DNA of 64,000 bases from Bombus terrestris. Its lineage: Eukaryota; Arthropoda; Insecta; Hymenoptera; Apidae. Under the pieces are notes generated by a model. It had not been told where the DNA came from and searched no databases. It was given only the letters and a program-made list of their open reading frames with translations. The DNA lies in NCBI RefSeq assembly GCF_910591885.1, contig NC_063269.1:7006001-7070000 (forward strand). Reading direction: 5' to 3'. Of this stretch, positions 49,285 to 62,760 are shown in pieces. Every line of letters starts with the position of its first letter. Position 1 is the first letter of the stretch. Both the position numbers and the translations under genes were made by a program.

Positions 49285-51400
49285 ACATCGTACAGACATA
49301 TTATATAATTACTTACACACATAGAGAGAAAATTAAAAAACCATGATTTCCAAAAAGAAAAAGCAACGAAGACATTAATCATAAGAAGCTGCATGTATTT
49401 GAATTTAAAGTACCTTCTTTTCGATATTGATATTCCTCGCTCAGAAAATCTACAAAATATTTATGAACTGCATGCAACACCTAATAAAATTCTACAAAGA
49501 GCTACCGAATCTCTCTACCGATTTCCATAATTCTTCCGGGATAAACAACGTGCTTCTGAAGCACGTACAGGTCCTCGAAGGAGAATCTACCCCGTATTTT
49601 ACATTCTAAACAATTTTGTCGTCGATATACCAAGGACGATAAGAGAGAAACGACAGCAAGGATGAGCTACTATCGTTAGGAGATCTTATCGTTAACAAAA
49701 CGCCGTCCAGCTTTGTCGGAACGTACAAATTGTGCCACGGACGCGTAGCGGCATTCCGATGAAGCCCGATAACGATCGGCAACACGCAGGTAACAGGGCT
49801 GGTAATCTTCCTGGAGAATCGCGCGAGCGATATCCCTAAAAAGGATGCGCGCGAGGACGCGAGAACGCGTGCAGACCGCACGCATCTCGCATAAATCCAG
49901 ACAGAAATTACCGACAATTGAGGTACTCGTCACTTCGTATCAGATGCTGCATCGTGCATTTATAGTCGTTTCGAGAATAAAGCGATAGATAGATTTCCCT
50001 TATACGCTAATTTATTGCTTTCCCTTGCGCTTCGTTCATAGCGCTACTTTTCTACCTTCTTTTACCACTTCGTTTCTAATAAGCTTTATAATTTGAGAAT
50101 TTCATGCTCGGATTAAACGTAGAATTCGAATATTCTCTATGTTATAACGATAAACTTTATCAACGGATAAAAATCTCTTTTTCAAAATAAAATATTAGGA
50201 GCATAGTAAGATAAACGTTTCGTAACGATAAAAACGATAAAAGTTCCATAAAATTTCACAAAAACGAGAGCAACAATAAATGTATAATATGTAATACATA
50301 ATAGTGTCGTACAAAGACAGACAAATTTCTGTCTCAATTCACGAGTACAACTTTCGTGCATTTTGAATTCGGATCATCAAAGAAGGCGAATTGGTCGATG
50401 TATTTGTTAGCGGTTTTGCATATTCGGTCGATGATGTTACTATTACCGAGTCTCGATTTACGAATAGGCACATAGAATAAGAGCGATGGTCTGAACAGCT
50501 AATTCTTGTTATGGCAAAGAAAGGTAATTTATAGAAATCGCAATGAGCGAATTTATTTGAGTAAAATTATTAAATAACCTTTTATAAATTATTATAATAA
50601 TTTTTGAGAAATTAACATTTTATAAATTAAAATTCGATAGAGTATTCTTCAGGCAATGAACGTGATTGCAATGGCATCGTGCGAGAAAGACGATCAGCAT
50701 CTGGCAAGACTTCCTGTCTCGGTAAGATGCCTATTTACGAAGCGCGCCTCTACAAGTTTTACGGGCAAGGATTCCCCTTCATTGCTCGCCCACCTTCTAC
50801 TTCCGGTAGATTCAAATAAAAAGCTGAGCGTGATTTCATCTCAAACGAACGGTCGCCCTATTTACTCGCAAGCCAAAGCCAAGGAGAGAAAAAAACGAAC
50901 GTTTTAGAATTTGCTCCTACGCATCATTTCTGTATAATGAATTTATTTTTCTGTATGCGTATGTGTTTTTGTTCGCAAATCTACTACTACTACTACGTAA
51001 ATTTATATCTACGAATTCCTTTTTACATTTATTAGTTAGTATGTGGTTCAACAACGTAAATCTTTAAAAATATGTGATTTTATTATTCTTTATTAATTTT
51101 TATTTTTGGTCTCGCGGTATATAAATCGAATGAAACTTTGTCATACGTTGAAAGATCGGTATATAAGCACGTAAATACAATAAATTCTATTAAGAAATAC
51201 ATCTAGTACGATTACGTGCTCTGGTACGGCTAATTACGAGTTAAGATAAAATGAACGATACAGTTGTTTGAAAGCAATCAGTGACATCCTTGTTTCAGCC
51301 TGATTAAAAAATGTTTCCACGCAGTGCTTATTTTCTATAATTTCAAATAATTTCCAAGCAATTTTTCTCTGAACTTGAGCGGAATCATTTGATAACGGTG
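49285..51400. other. Non-coding stretch
   Basis: A perfect interrupted palindrome ACGTGCTTC-T-GAAGCACGT lies at 49548-49566. A CpG-rich patch at 49680-49960 carries Arg-rich minus frames without a domain. (CTA)n microsatellite at 50981-50996. Confidence 0.45.
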
Positions 51401-53560
51401 TATCGAGAAGTGGAACGCTGGAAAACCAGAGAGGCTCGCAACACTTTATACGACGTACGAAGCCAGCGACTCTGATATAACACTACTCGGCACGAGGATA
51501 CACGTTGGAGGCATATCTCGTGTTAATTGCGCGGTACTCTCATGGTACACCTTGATGACACTCACAGGTAGTTGTCAGAAACGTGTTTCACTTCCGGGTT
51601 GTAGCGTCGTCTTTTTGTCCACCCTTTGAGACACTATCGTCTTGTATTGCAGCGTCATAAAGGAAATTCAAGCAGAAAAATGAACAGGATACGTTATCCT
51701 ATTACACTCGACTTGCAATAAAATATGCGCCGTAAGGAAACAAAATTTACATTGTTAAACTAAATTTCAAAGTATTGGAATTCTTAGCGAAAAACGAGAA
51801 AAATAAAGAAAAAGAAAAGGGAGAAATCTACAAAACGCTTTTCCAGAAGCACTTAAATGCTATCTCGAGTTACATGTTTGCTATTGGACCCATCCGATTC
51901 ACCATGAACCGTTTTCAAGCTAGACAGATAAAGAGGAAGCGTGGAGAGAGCACTCGTGCTTTTGAAAAGACAACGACAACGGAACGAATAGAAGCAGAGA
52001 TAAGAGGAAGCTAGCTAAGAAATAAGTGTATACGGCACTGGGCTCATCGTGGATCGGTATAAATAGCTTCTACTTACGGGCCCGGATTTTGCCCGCTTAA
52101 TGCGACATTGCAATCGGTGACAGTCGCCGGACGAAGCTGTCGGCTTCAAGCGCTATGAATCACGGCTATTACTATTCCGACTTTAAACCATAAATAATAA
52201 CAGGCGAGCCACGGTTCTACCGCGTTTCGAGATGTCTCGATCACGGACTCCCTACCGGGAAACTAACTGCTTCTAATTTTCCACGAACACATGCTGGCAA
52301 ACGCGCTGGGTGTTTCTGCGTTAGGGAAGCTATTGCGGGACTTGAGGAAATTGCCTGCTTTTCAATACGTTTCCACGGTAGATCGTGGGAGGAAATTGGC
52401 GTTGGCAAGGAAAAATTGCCAGATGAGGAAATTGATGTAGCAACTCAGGACGTAGATACTGATTGGAACTTTCAGAGATAGTTTTGGTATAAACTGTCGT
52501 AATTGCAACTCTTTAGATGTTTCGCTTGGGGAAATTTTCATACATTGTCGGAATTAACAATTTCGTGGAAGAATTTCAATGTTTCAACGAACTTGGAGAT
52601 GGTCTGTGGCTAAAAAATTGCAAGTTAGGGAAATGAATTGCAAAGTCAGATTAAATACGTATAGATGGAATTTGAGGGTATCGAAAGGAAGATTTCAACA
52701 CAAGAAATATAATATAATACTTATCATGGCGTAATATTTCTTTTTCACATTTCAAATTATTCCAACTGCAATTAGAGCGCGTTTAACAGAGCAAAAAATC
52801 CTATGCACGACTGTAGTTATTTTTAGCTTGGAAATCTTAAGGGACAAAATGCAATCATCGCCTGACTGAAAGGTCTACAAAGGCCAGCATGAAAATTAAT
52901 CTCAATTTCAAAGAAGGCAATCCGGCCGCTCGAGCTCGATCTAACATAAATCTGACGTTTACAAACGACACTTTAATGATATCTCGACCACGATCAGGGT
53001 GGCAAGGTGTACAACGAATGTCATCCAGCGAATAAATCTTCATGGCGTAGAGTAGAACAATGAACGCTATCTAGACTCGCCGATCGATTTAGAATGGTAA
53101 TTAGACTAATGCCGAGTTATTACGCTCTGCGCAAACGAAAATATCCATATTGTTCGAAAGACCGAACGATTAATGGTCTGGTGAAACTCGACACGACAGC
53201 CTCTGGATATGTGAAACGGGCAGCTAGACCTGGTCACAGAACACACGCGTAGGTATCACGATTTAGTAGGAGAGACGAGACAAAAATACCCGGTCTCGCG
53301 ACGTTCCATATACAAAAGCGGAGGTGTGACGAATAAAGGCGTTAGGGGAAAAGATCGACAACTTGCCGGATGTTAGGGGCTGATCTTTTCTCTCTTCGTC
53401 TTGCCCTACGACGCTGCTAACGATGCTGCGTGAAATAGACGGTTTAACAAAGTTTACGAGGCGAGCAGCGTGAAACGACGAGCGAAACGAACCGAGGAAT
53501 ATTCCGATTGATTCGTTCTGTGCCTCGTCTGTGATGATTCGGTTACGATATACCTACGTT
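51401..53560. other. Alternating GC patches, no gene recognised
   Basis: GC-raised parts at 51410-51650, 52040-52400 and 52900-53560. The 52.1-kb part (GCCCGCTTAATGCGACATTGC, TGACAGTCGCCGGACGAAGC) looks like another conserved non-coding block. No exon supported. Confidence 0.4.
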
Positions 53561-56500
53561 TAATATCTTATGAGCGTACAAAATTTAACACGTTTCGAGA
53601 GTGTTGCAAATTGGAGAAACATTAAAGCGTTGAGATATGATTTACGTAAAAACGGGTACATGTACGGTATCATTAAGGTGAACAGATGAATTTGAATAAT
53701 ATGAAACGTGAAGAGATTAGGAAATGGTTATGAATAATGAAAAATATTAAAATATTAATATTAATTATTGACAATAAAAGAAATTCTTTTATTCCGTAAG
53801 AAATTAGATATTTACATTGTTTAAAAATATCAGTGAAGTATCAAAGTGAATAATTAAATTTGTTTAAGCGAAACTATCGGTATATATCTCTTTAAAATTA
53901 TATTTCTATCTTTTCGAAATGCATTGTAATTTGCAAACTATCTACTTTTATACCGGATTCATTTGTTATACCCCTGAAATAACAGTCTGTCAAGAAATAA
54001 CCAAAATTACACGCGCGTTTTGAGGATTGCTTATCTTTCAACGAACAATGAAAGTGCGGGATGAAATCCATTAGTCAAGTGCATTGTGAATCGAGAAAAA
54101 TGAAGATGTTATAGCCACAACAGCAAACAGGGATTATGGTGCCATGAACTGTGCCAGAGGGTGGCAAATCTCATAAATCATTTAGGCTCGGACGTAACGA
54201 AATAGCATGAAGATCAGGCTAAACTTACAGTAATTGATAACGAAGAGAAATCTGTGCTTCAAATTTGATTCTCACAAGAGGTCTGAATAATTGTTAGAAA
54301 AGATTTCATTTGTAAACGTCGCGTCTATCTTTAAAAACAATTATATTAATTATAGAATATTAAACGAATGATTAAATTGTTTAAAGAAACATTTTAATTT
54401 CTCTAATACTAAAGAATTTTAATAACTTCATTGTTAATAAATATATCAATGGAACACAAATATTTGTTTAAACGAACGTTAAACTTTCACAAATTTTTAC
54501 AGACAATCTTTTGCTTACTGAAATTAATTATTCGTTCCACTGAAACTAATAACTATTGAATAATACATTATATATTCAATATTTCGATATGGATAACCTT
54601 TTTTCTTCTTCGACAATTTTTCCATTTATGAATAACGAGAATAGAAAGGATGTAGTTTTCATCGTCTGTCATCTACAATTCTCGCTAATTAAGAAAACCG
54701 GTTGATTAATACAGGAATGGGATATTTAATCAAAACAACACGATGGGATACCGATATCACTGTACGATTTCTTTATAATATTCGTTTCGTGTGAAATTAT
54801 TAATATTCACGTGTACTTACATATAAAGTACGTAATAGATATTTCAATTTTTCCTCTACTTCTGCATGCACGTAAATATAATTAAAATATCCATGTTCCG
54901 CCTCGTATCATAAAAATGTTAACATACAACACGGAATTTTGCATGCTGCACAGCTCCTGTAATCGACGAGCCTAAGCATATCTAATCCTATTTAAGCATA
55001 TCACGCACTATTATATAATAGTATACTTTCTCTTTTTACCGCATTACCCTAACCATGCATTGTATTTGCACTTTTCTAGATATTTTTATTTGATGATGGT
55101 ATCTCTAAAATGCTTAATACACTATATTTTACGTAACGTTATTGTTGTATATTTTCAGCAATTATTGTAAAGAATGGAAAAATGTTTAGTCTCGTTACAC
55201 AAGAATAGTATCTGAGATTTTTCTTTCACAAATCAGAAACTATCAAAATTGACATAAAATATTCGCCACAAAATATCAAATAATTAAAGAAAAATTTAAA
55301 TTACAGCACTTTATATTGAAATGTCAGAATCGCCTATCACAATTAATTGAAAAGTAAAAATTTATGTTAATCGATATTACATATCCAAATAATATAAAAT
55401 GCGAGTGCAAGAGTCAACAGAACGACTGATAACCTTTGAACTAGAAAGAACTGTAGTATTCTCTTTATTTTAACTATTGTTTTTTTCAAACTATCGCTTC
55501 GTACATGATCAAGTATGTCATATTTCTTTTTAATCCTTTATTTTATAGATTGTCTTTTGTAATCAATGTTTCACCCCTCGTAAATAACTCTTAATGAATT
55601 TAATTAATGAAACAGATTAAAGGAGTATAGAACGTAGAGAAAAGACACACAACATTAAAATTGAATCGTATATTATTTTGCCACGAAATAACCGATAAAA
55701 TGGTGGTAAAGATTTATTACGGAAAATTATAATAAGTAGAATGAGATATTTCATCGAAATATAAAAGTTTCATTTAGTAAACTATTACTTATAAATAAAA
55801 GTATTTTACTATACGAGTATGTATATATGTAAAAAAGTATTTAAATAAATTATTCGGAGAAAAGGTTAATTTTAACGAAAACGATCCTTTCTTCTATTAC
55901 GGACGTTTGATTATAAATTTATAATAAAAGATCTTTGTTCAACTAAAAATCAAAAACAAAGCGAATTTAATAACAATTTAAGCAGAATAAAAATCCAAGT
56001 TATCCAAATTATCGAATCTTAAGAAAAACATGTAATTAAAAATTTGTATTTCATACCTCAGAAGCTTTATAACTTTATGATAACTGATTCTGTAAAAAAT
56101 CCATAAAAAATTATATTTAACATTCACTGATTATACCAAGCAACAATTCAAATAAGAAATGTAAATGTACGAACATTCATTTCTTGCGAATGCATATCAC
56201 GTTTCTTGGCTGTACAATAACGGCTGAGCAAGAACAAAAGGAAATGAAATAATCGAGACAATCACTGTTGCCGACCCTTCTATGCTCTCATATTTTACTA
56301 AATTCACACTGCAGGTGCTATTAAATTCTTTCATTCCCTTAATTTTTCTTAATTTCGTTTTTAATTGAGTTTCCTTATTTGCTTAAGATCATGTATCTTA
56401 CGATACTCCGAAGAATTAAATAAGCATGGGTTCACTGATTAAATACTTTAAATCGAACGAAGTGAATTGTTTTCGTGTCGAATAATCAAACTGAATCGAA

Positions 56501-57740
56501 AACCCGCATGCGTTTAATTCAGGAATATTTAAATTGGTAAAAGGGTCACGTTTGAACAAGGAACTATACGATCTTGGTTGAACATTCATTTTATCATAAG
56601 CGTGGGCGTGCCCTTGCTATGCTCATAATAAACGTGATTCCATAGTCGACTGCATCGAAAAGCAATTTCATCGAACCTTGTCCGTGAAACTGGTTCTTCA
56701 TCAAACAATTACGTCGGAAATGGGAATTTTATGGTAGAGCTGGAATATGAAACATTTCTCTCTTATTTCACTGCGAGTATTCCTAAAGTAACAATAACAC
56801 TCCTTAAAAAAAAAAAAATCGTTTTTCAAAATGTAATTTTTTCGCAAAATGTAATTTAAATTTTCAGTTTGATATTTTTGATAACGCTCGAATGTGAAAA
56901 AATAAAAAAATTCTTAATATTTCGTTTTCTATTTCAAATACACCTTTTATGTAAGTAATCGTAAATTTTTCAAATGCGTGGATTTCTTAATTTTTTACTA
57001 TCAATATATTCATATCATCGTATTATTTATATTATCGATACGAACTTACAAAATTTAGAGTGATCTTCTACGTACAGTTCTTCAAGTTAATTTTCTTAAA
57101 AAAGAAAGTTTACTCTTTGTCAACTGCAATATGGTGCCTGTAGGTAGGTACATTGTATACTTAGGATACAGTGGCATGTTCTGTAAGTTTACAATTCCCA
57201 ACATGCGCAGTCGATGGATTTCTGTTTAGAAATATCTCGTGCAGCCGCATTCCCTTCAAAATTTGATGTCTGTTTGAATATTTAAACGAAGCTACAAACT
57301 CGTAATTGAATTAAACGAAAAACCCAAAAGTTGTATTTCATAATATTTATAAATGTATGAAATTCTTCTATATTCATAGTATTTCTATTTCTACAAGATC
57401 ATTCTAAATCTTTCATAACGATAATTAATTATAAATAGCCTTATAAAATTTCTATTCATAAAATATTTATCATTTTCATATTTTTGATAATCAAATATCC
57501 ATTCATTAATTTCAAGTTAAATTTATACGAAATCACACGAACAATAATATTCGAATTAACAAAAATCTGTATTCATAAATGTAGCTTTAAATAGCCACCA
57601 GATGCATACAATTGCAAACGCTCAACAGAATACGATCATAAGTACACTACCTGCAATGATCATTCTAAAAAATAATTCTCAGCTATCATATTTCACGCTG
57701 GAAGAATTTGTTTGAGCAAACTGAAATGCCTTCACAGCAT
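53561..57740. other. AT-rich gene desert
   Basis: Over 4 kb of AT-rich DNA with no open frame of note; a poly-A run at about 56808-56818. Nothing else seen. Confidence 0.65.
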
Positions 57741-58134
57741 TTTTTCAAATATTTCATCGTTCCGCATAAAGAACGTAAGATTGCAGGTATAACGTATCTA
57801 CCATAGAGGAAACCGCGTGCAAATAATGATCAAAGAACAGTTGCGTGTACAGCAGTGGCAAAGTTGCTGCTGTATAAACAGCACTGCTGCAGGATATGGC
57901 AGTTTGTGCAAATACTAAGTTCCAAACTACACGCTTTCTATAGTTTCGAACACAATAAAAAGACACAGCACCGTCATCGAAGTTACATTAAAACTTTGAC
58001 TCTGGTATAGTACTTGAACCGTAAAATACTTGGCTAGAAACACACTTTTTTAGTGGTTTCTGAACTCGTTGAGCCGAAAGTAAGGATCATTTTTCACGCA
58101 AATAAAGAGTAAAAAAATTCGGTCATCCTGTTGA

Positions 58135-58533
58135 CGTGTAACATTTTCCTGGATTTTGACGATACGTTCTTTAAAATTTGGTGCTCTTAATCTATTGCCG
58201 TGGCTTATTGTGTATGCATTTCAATTGGTTTGGGTTATTTGCTATTCGTTAGGCCATGATCGTACAGAAAGCGGTAAAATTGGCATTTGGAGCATTGGCA
58301 ACGACTGTGCCACCGCTTGTTTTACTATATTTCTACCGTTAACATCGTTGTCGGCCAAATGCAAAATCCTTCATTTCCATGGAAAATGGTGTTTATTTTC
58401 TACCTTAACCTTTTTTCCAAGCGTTCACGTGCAATTATTTTTAATTGATATCGCTTTTTTATGTCTATTGATCTATCTGAAACGCCAACTTCATGATCGA
58501 TTGGCGACAATAATCTCGCAAGGGAAACAGTGA
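58135..58533 (+). CDS. Hydrophobic ORF, possible chemoreceptor (GR-like) fragment
   Basis: Open from 58135 to TGA at 58533. Two or three hydrophobic segments are visible: LNLLPWLIVYAFQLVWVICY, an ACFTIFLPLTSL segment, and VQLFLIDIAFLCLLIYL followed by KRQLHDRLATIIS. The last part resembles the loop after TM4 in insect gustatory receptors (hydrophobic run, then K/RxRxxxLNxxL), but the TYxxxxxQF signature and any full-length gene are absent. No ATG leads the frame. It may be a receptor pseudogene piece or a chance frame; I favour a low-confidence remnant. Confidence 0.22.
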   Translation, partial: RVTFSWILTIRSLKFGALNLLPWLIVYAFQLVWVICYSLGHDRTESGKIGIWSIGNDCATACFTIFLPLTSLSAKCKILHFHGKWCLFSTLTFFPSVHVQLFLIDIAFLCLLIYLKRQLHDRLATIISQGKQ

Positions 58534-58756
58534 CCGCGATGAGCGACATCGACGACGCTGGACCGTATGTGGCTCGAATCACTGTCCTTAACTTCAGCTG
58601 GAAAGTTCTTCCAGACAGCACGACGATCGATGCAGCACTCTTTAACCGGACAGCACTTTCGAAACATTGGAGAAATCTAAAAATGTGCCAGTGCAATTTT
58701 TTTTTACAAAATGGAGGAAAATATTCCGTTTAATTAATCTATAATGTATACACGTA

Positions 58757-59234
58757 TTACATATAAATAAACGAGAATTGAAAAAAGAAAGAATCTTTTG
58801 CATATCTGATAGTTTCTGTACCGTGTTCAATTTTATTCCAAATACGTACACGCTTGCTCGACGACAAATAAATCTCGGAAGAGTGAACACGTTTTGACGA
58901 ATCTTCCCACAGAAGGCGAATTCGATTTGATCGGGATGTCCGAGGTTCTAAGAGGGCAAAGTTCAAGGCGATCGCCCTTGTCACGGTCAAGCCTGGCATT
59001 CCCTTAAATACACCAAGGAAGGGCACGAGGCAGAGTTTCTCCCTGAACCCTCCAGCACGCCGGGCACGTACATACACGTTGGCAGTGTTACTTTGCATGC
59101 CCAGCGCGACGGCATTTAAACAGGAACAAAACGAGAGCGATATACGCAAGACGAGAATGAAATTATTTCGAGCGACCAGCGGTGATTTGCCTGCTCGCGA
59201 CCCCGCAAAAACGCTGGATACGCGAGTGCCGGTG
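58757..59234 (-). other. Long minus-strand open frame, unknown
   Basis: The frame is open for about 159 codons in a GC-rich patch. An internal ATG leads MQSNTANVYVRARRAGG, and the end reads KRVRIWNKIEHGTETIRYAK. A hydrophobic stretch (FILVLRISLSFCSCLNAV) precedes the ATG. The amino-acid mix is plausible for protein, but no family or splice structure is recognised. Confidence 0.22.
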
Positions 59235-59280
59235 CTTTACGCGGAATATTTTAATCACCGTTAGATATGGCGCTCATAAT

Positions 59281-60430
59281 TTCTCGCTCCTTTTTCTCAC
59301 AACCGCACACGATAATACAAGCGAACCGAGACGCTGGTAATCTTCTGAGATATACTTCTAAGCCGTCCGTTTAGCGAACCAGGATCACCAAGATAGATTT
59401 CTATGAACATTTTATCTTATTTCTGCCTAGAAGCTGTTTGACCGCAAATAAGGGGCCGACTAGGAATAAGCGAAGACTGAAGTGATAAATTGTGTTCTAC
59501 GGAGTAGATCTTTCGTTGAAATAATAATAGAGACGAAGATGAATTTAGTAAAACCTCTTTTAAAGATTTTGTATGATAGCTGTGACACTGACGAGAAGTA
59601 GAAAAAGAAATGGAAATAGATAGACATAACCGAGAATCATTTTTATTACGAACTCTTCGATTGTAACAGTTAATGTTTAAGAAAAATTCTTCTTTACCAA
59701 GTATTCGTGATTTAACTAGAAGCAATGTTCTTTTGATCGCAAGAAAGAAACCTTTCGCAAAAAATTATGTTGCAAATGGCTAGAACATTAGAATTATCTC
59801 TTATTGAAATTACACCTTATAAAATTTTTTAAAATCATACTAACGACGATCTCATTACGATTGTTACAGCTAATATTCAAGAAAGTCACGATCGCTTCTT
59901 CATCGAACGTTTATGTACCACACGATAGACCTTGCCACAAAATGAATTTTGCAGAGAAGAATTTGCGCACACTTTCTAAATCGCGTACTCTCAATGTACT
60001 AGATATCGTATTCGAAGATTCTTTCGCTACTATCGCAACTACGAGCAGAGCATATCTATCAGAATTATTTTTCTTCCCCTTCCAAACGACCAGTTAAACA
60101 ACCTGACAGCAAAGAGAACATTTTGCAACAAGTATGTGTACACTGAACCAAGCTTCCATCCGATCTTTATCCCCTTATTAGCTCGTTTATTCACATCCTA
60201 CCAATACTTTGGTATTTATCAAACCACCAAGCTTTTCAGGAGACGCACGCCTATCAGAGATCATATTCGTCGTCAAATGAAATTAAAACATCGCGATCGA
60301 ACAACCAGTGAATAACAATTAACTAACGCCGAATGGGCGCGAGAACCAATATCAGGAGATATGAGCGAATTTATAGCACGAGTCAGTAGAATAGCGCCGT
60401 TTGTACGGACATAGTTGAAACGAAAAACTC
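59281..60430. other. AT-rich non-coding stretch
   Basis: No supportable feature; short frames only. Confidence 0.5.
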
Positions 60431-60495
60431 GCGGCTCCAGCCCATGTCTCGGTTAGCGATCGGGACAAGTATATACCAAGTGTATTGCACGATAT

Positions 60496-60768
60496 CTAAA
60501 CGGGCAGTCGGTGTTCTCGCAGAGGGATCATTAATTTAATTAGTTTCGGCGAAAGGGCGAATTTAATCGTTCGCTCCGGCGAATCGACGTAAACGCCCGG
60601 TTGTTCGCGAAACAGCGCCGTTTCAGACGAGGAGAGACCGTATCCTGTTGTAAAACTGTTATCGTACCGCGCGTTTAAAGACGAACCAATGATTTCACTC
60701 GAGTTTAAAATTCGTTCCAATCCATTCTCTGTTAGCCACGCTTCCAATGGCTTGTATGCCTCATTCAC
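60496..60768 (-). CDS. Candidate small ORF, 90 codons, unknown product
   Basis: Begins with ATG at 60768 and ends with TAG. Reads MNEAYKPLEAWLTENGLERI, has SSLNARYDNSFTTGYG and DSPERTIKFALSPKLIKLMI in the middle, and ends REHRLPV. Balanced composition, no low-complexity bias, no transmembrane segment. It lies in a GC-raised patch (60400-60770) and has no recognisable domain or splice context. Could be a short gene, an exon, or a conserved non-coding element that happens to be open. Confidence 0.25.
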   Translation of the reverse strand: MNEAYKPLEAWLTENGLERILNSSEIIGSSLNARYDNSFTTGYGLSSSETALFREQPGVYVDSPERTIKFALSPKLIKLMIPLREHRLPV

Positions 60769-61603
60769 TGTATTTCAACCGTTATTTATGTCAGGGAAAG
60801 TGTATTTCGCGGATTTCTGAATATGTATATGTATGATACTATCGTTCATAGGCATCCAAACTGTCGACACATTGATAGATTTATAGTAACGGTATGTGAG
60901 TTTTGTCAAAGAGTACAAATTAGCAATTACAAGGTACACAACCTCGTTATGAAACGTATTGTAGTAAATTGCCTTGTTAGGAAACATAGCAATAATATAT
61001 GTTACTGTTTAAATGACAAATGAGTTTCATTTACTATATATTTTATCGTTTCTGTGGTAAACTGAAATCATATGTTAAACAAACTTCTAAAGTAATAATC
61101 GAGTAATATAGGAAACGATTAACTGTAAATTATTTCTTCTTGCTGATAAGTCGGCGAATTAAATAATTAAGAATGTCGTTAAAATGGCTTCAAAGTATCA
61201 TAAAAATGCGAGTTTAATATTATAGGTGTAATTTACATACTGGTCGTATTAATTCAAGCAAAATACGTATCGTGAAATTTCAATTATCATTTTACGATGT
61301 TTGAGTAACGCACGGAAGATAATTAGACTTCGAATCAAAAAGGAGAAAATTACGAGCTTCCTTATAAGCATCGTAATGACAACGTTATACAATGCAAGCG
61401 TAATAAAACGACGAAAACCGCAATGATATACGAGGCAACGCCGCGCAATTAACCCACATCCATCCATAAGTGCATTAGATACTATGTTCACATTAAACCG
61501 CAATTAAGTGTTTAATCGAAAAGAAATTACTGAAAGTCCCAAATTTTCCACGATCAAACACATACGTTCATAACTTTTTACATTATTAATGTATATTTAT
61601 ATA
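60769..61603. other. AT-rich non-coding stretch
   Basis: Nothing recognisable up to the pogo-like element. Confidence 0.55.
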
Positions 61604-61974
61604 CAGTAGGGTCTCTCTAATTCGAATTTCCTAATATCCAAACATAATACTTGCCAGTAATGGATGCCTTTTTTTTATATTTTATCAATGTTCAAATATA
61701 ACGCAAAATTTCCTTTATTTGATCGAACGAACTCCGATTATAAGAATTTAGTATGAAACTATAATAATAGCGTTCTAACTATGGAAACAAAGTACGACAA
61801 AATTACAAAACTCGAAAGTGTGTAATTGCGACAGAACTAGCAAAAATTCACTGTGTTGGGAAAGGTACGATCACAGACATTACAAGGAGAAAAAATGATA
61901 TTAAAAATTATCTAAGTCGCGTAGATTCCTCAGATGCTGGCAGCGGTAGAAAAATATTAAATACACTGCCCTAA
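61604..61974 (+). mobile_element. pogo/Tigger-like DNA transposon, 5' remnant with broken transposase HTH
   Basis: Seen: CAGTAGGGTCTCTCTAATTCG begins just after a TA dinucleotide, the form of pogo/Tigger termini. Inside, two overlapping frames match the N-terminal helix-turn-helix of pogo/CENP-B type transposases. From 61781 one frame reads METKYDKITKLES until a stop at 61823. A second frame from 61822 reads ATELAKIHCVGKGTITDI and on through a VDSSDAGSGRK-type stretch to a stop at 61972. A frameshift near 61820 therefore breaks the domain. Known: in this family the domain binds the terminal repeats, and the catalytic DDE part follows. No DDE region and no matching 3' inverted repeat are visible downstream, so the copy is truncated and dead. 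I am confident of the superfamily and unsure of the exact family. Confidence 0.82.
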
Positions 61975-62660
61975 TGAAATGATTGCATTACGAAAAGGAC
62001 GATAATAACGACGATTGTGCACAAAAATGGAAACGAAAGCGACAATAAATGTTTTCTTATGTCAATATTCGTGGCATTTGAAGACCTTCGATAGTTCAAA
62101 GTACAAAAAGAACGTAACTCTGTACAATTACTCATGTTGAAACAATTACGTGACAGGAAACAGGATATGGGATGCATAAATATTTAAAGAAACCATCAAT
62201 TATGCTCAATCTGTATTTGAACAAATAAAATATCATATCAGAAATGTGATTGTTCTATTATTCCAAAAATTCTAATATTCGTACAATTTTGTGTTTCTGT
62301 TAGCTCGGATAATGCAGGCTCTAGCGTAATTAATTACGAAAGCTTATAAATCAATAGTCTTGTTCTCAATGATAAGGACAGCTCGATAACTTACAAGTTA
62401 TGATACTGTTACAATTCTAATGACCGAAATACTGATTCAAATATATCGAATACAATAAACTCGATTAAACCATTAAACTATTAACCAAACATAAAATATG
62501 CAAAATTGTATTACAAACGTAAAAAAACGTCGTAAATCTTCTAAACGTTTGTATTACAGGAATATCGAATAACATTAGTGTTTCGCAGCCGCAACAACAA
62601 TTACCCCGTTTCATTATTTCATTAAACTCATCGCATTTTATGTATATCTCTCAATCATCT
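61975..62660. other. AT-rich stretch 3' of the pogo-like remnant
   Basis: Searched for the transposase DDE region and for the reverse complement of the 5' terminal repeat; neither is visible. No other feature. Confidence 0.5.
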
Positions 62661-62725
62661 TACTTACCATAAAGAAGAATCTGGTTTCCTGGACAGCTTG
62701 CACCTCGGCAATCGTCTGTCGCGTG

Positions 62726-62760
62726 AATAATAATAGTAATAATAGTAATGATAATAATAG
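62726..62760. repeat. AATAATAGT microsatellite
   Basis: AATAATAATAGTAATAATAG followed by TAATGATAATAATAG; compound AAT/AGT repeat. Confidence 0.9.
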
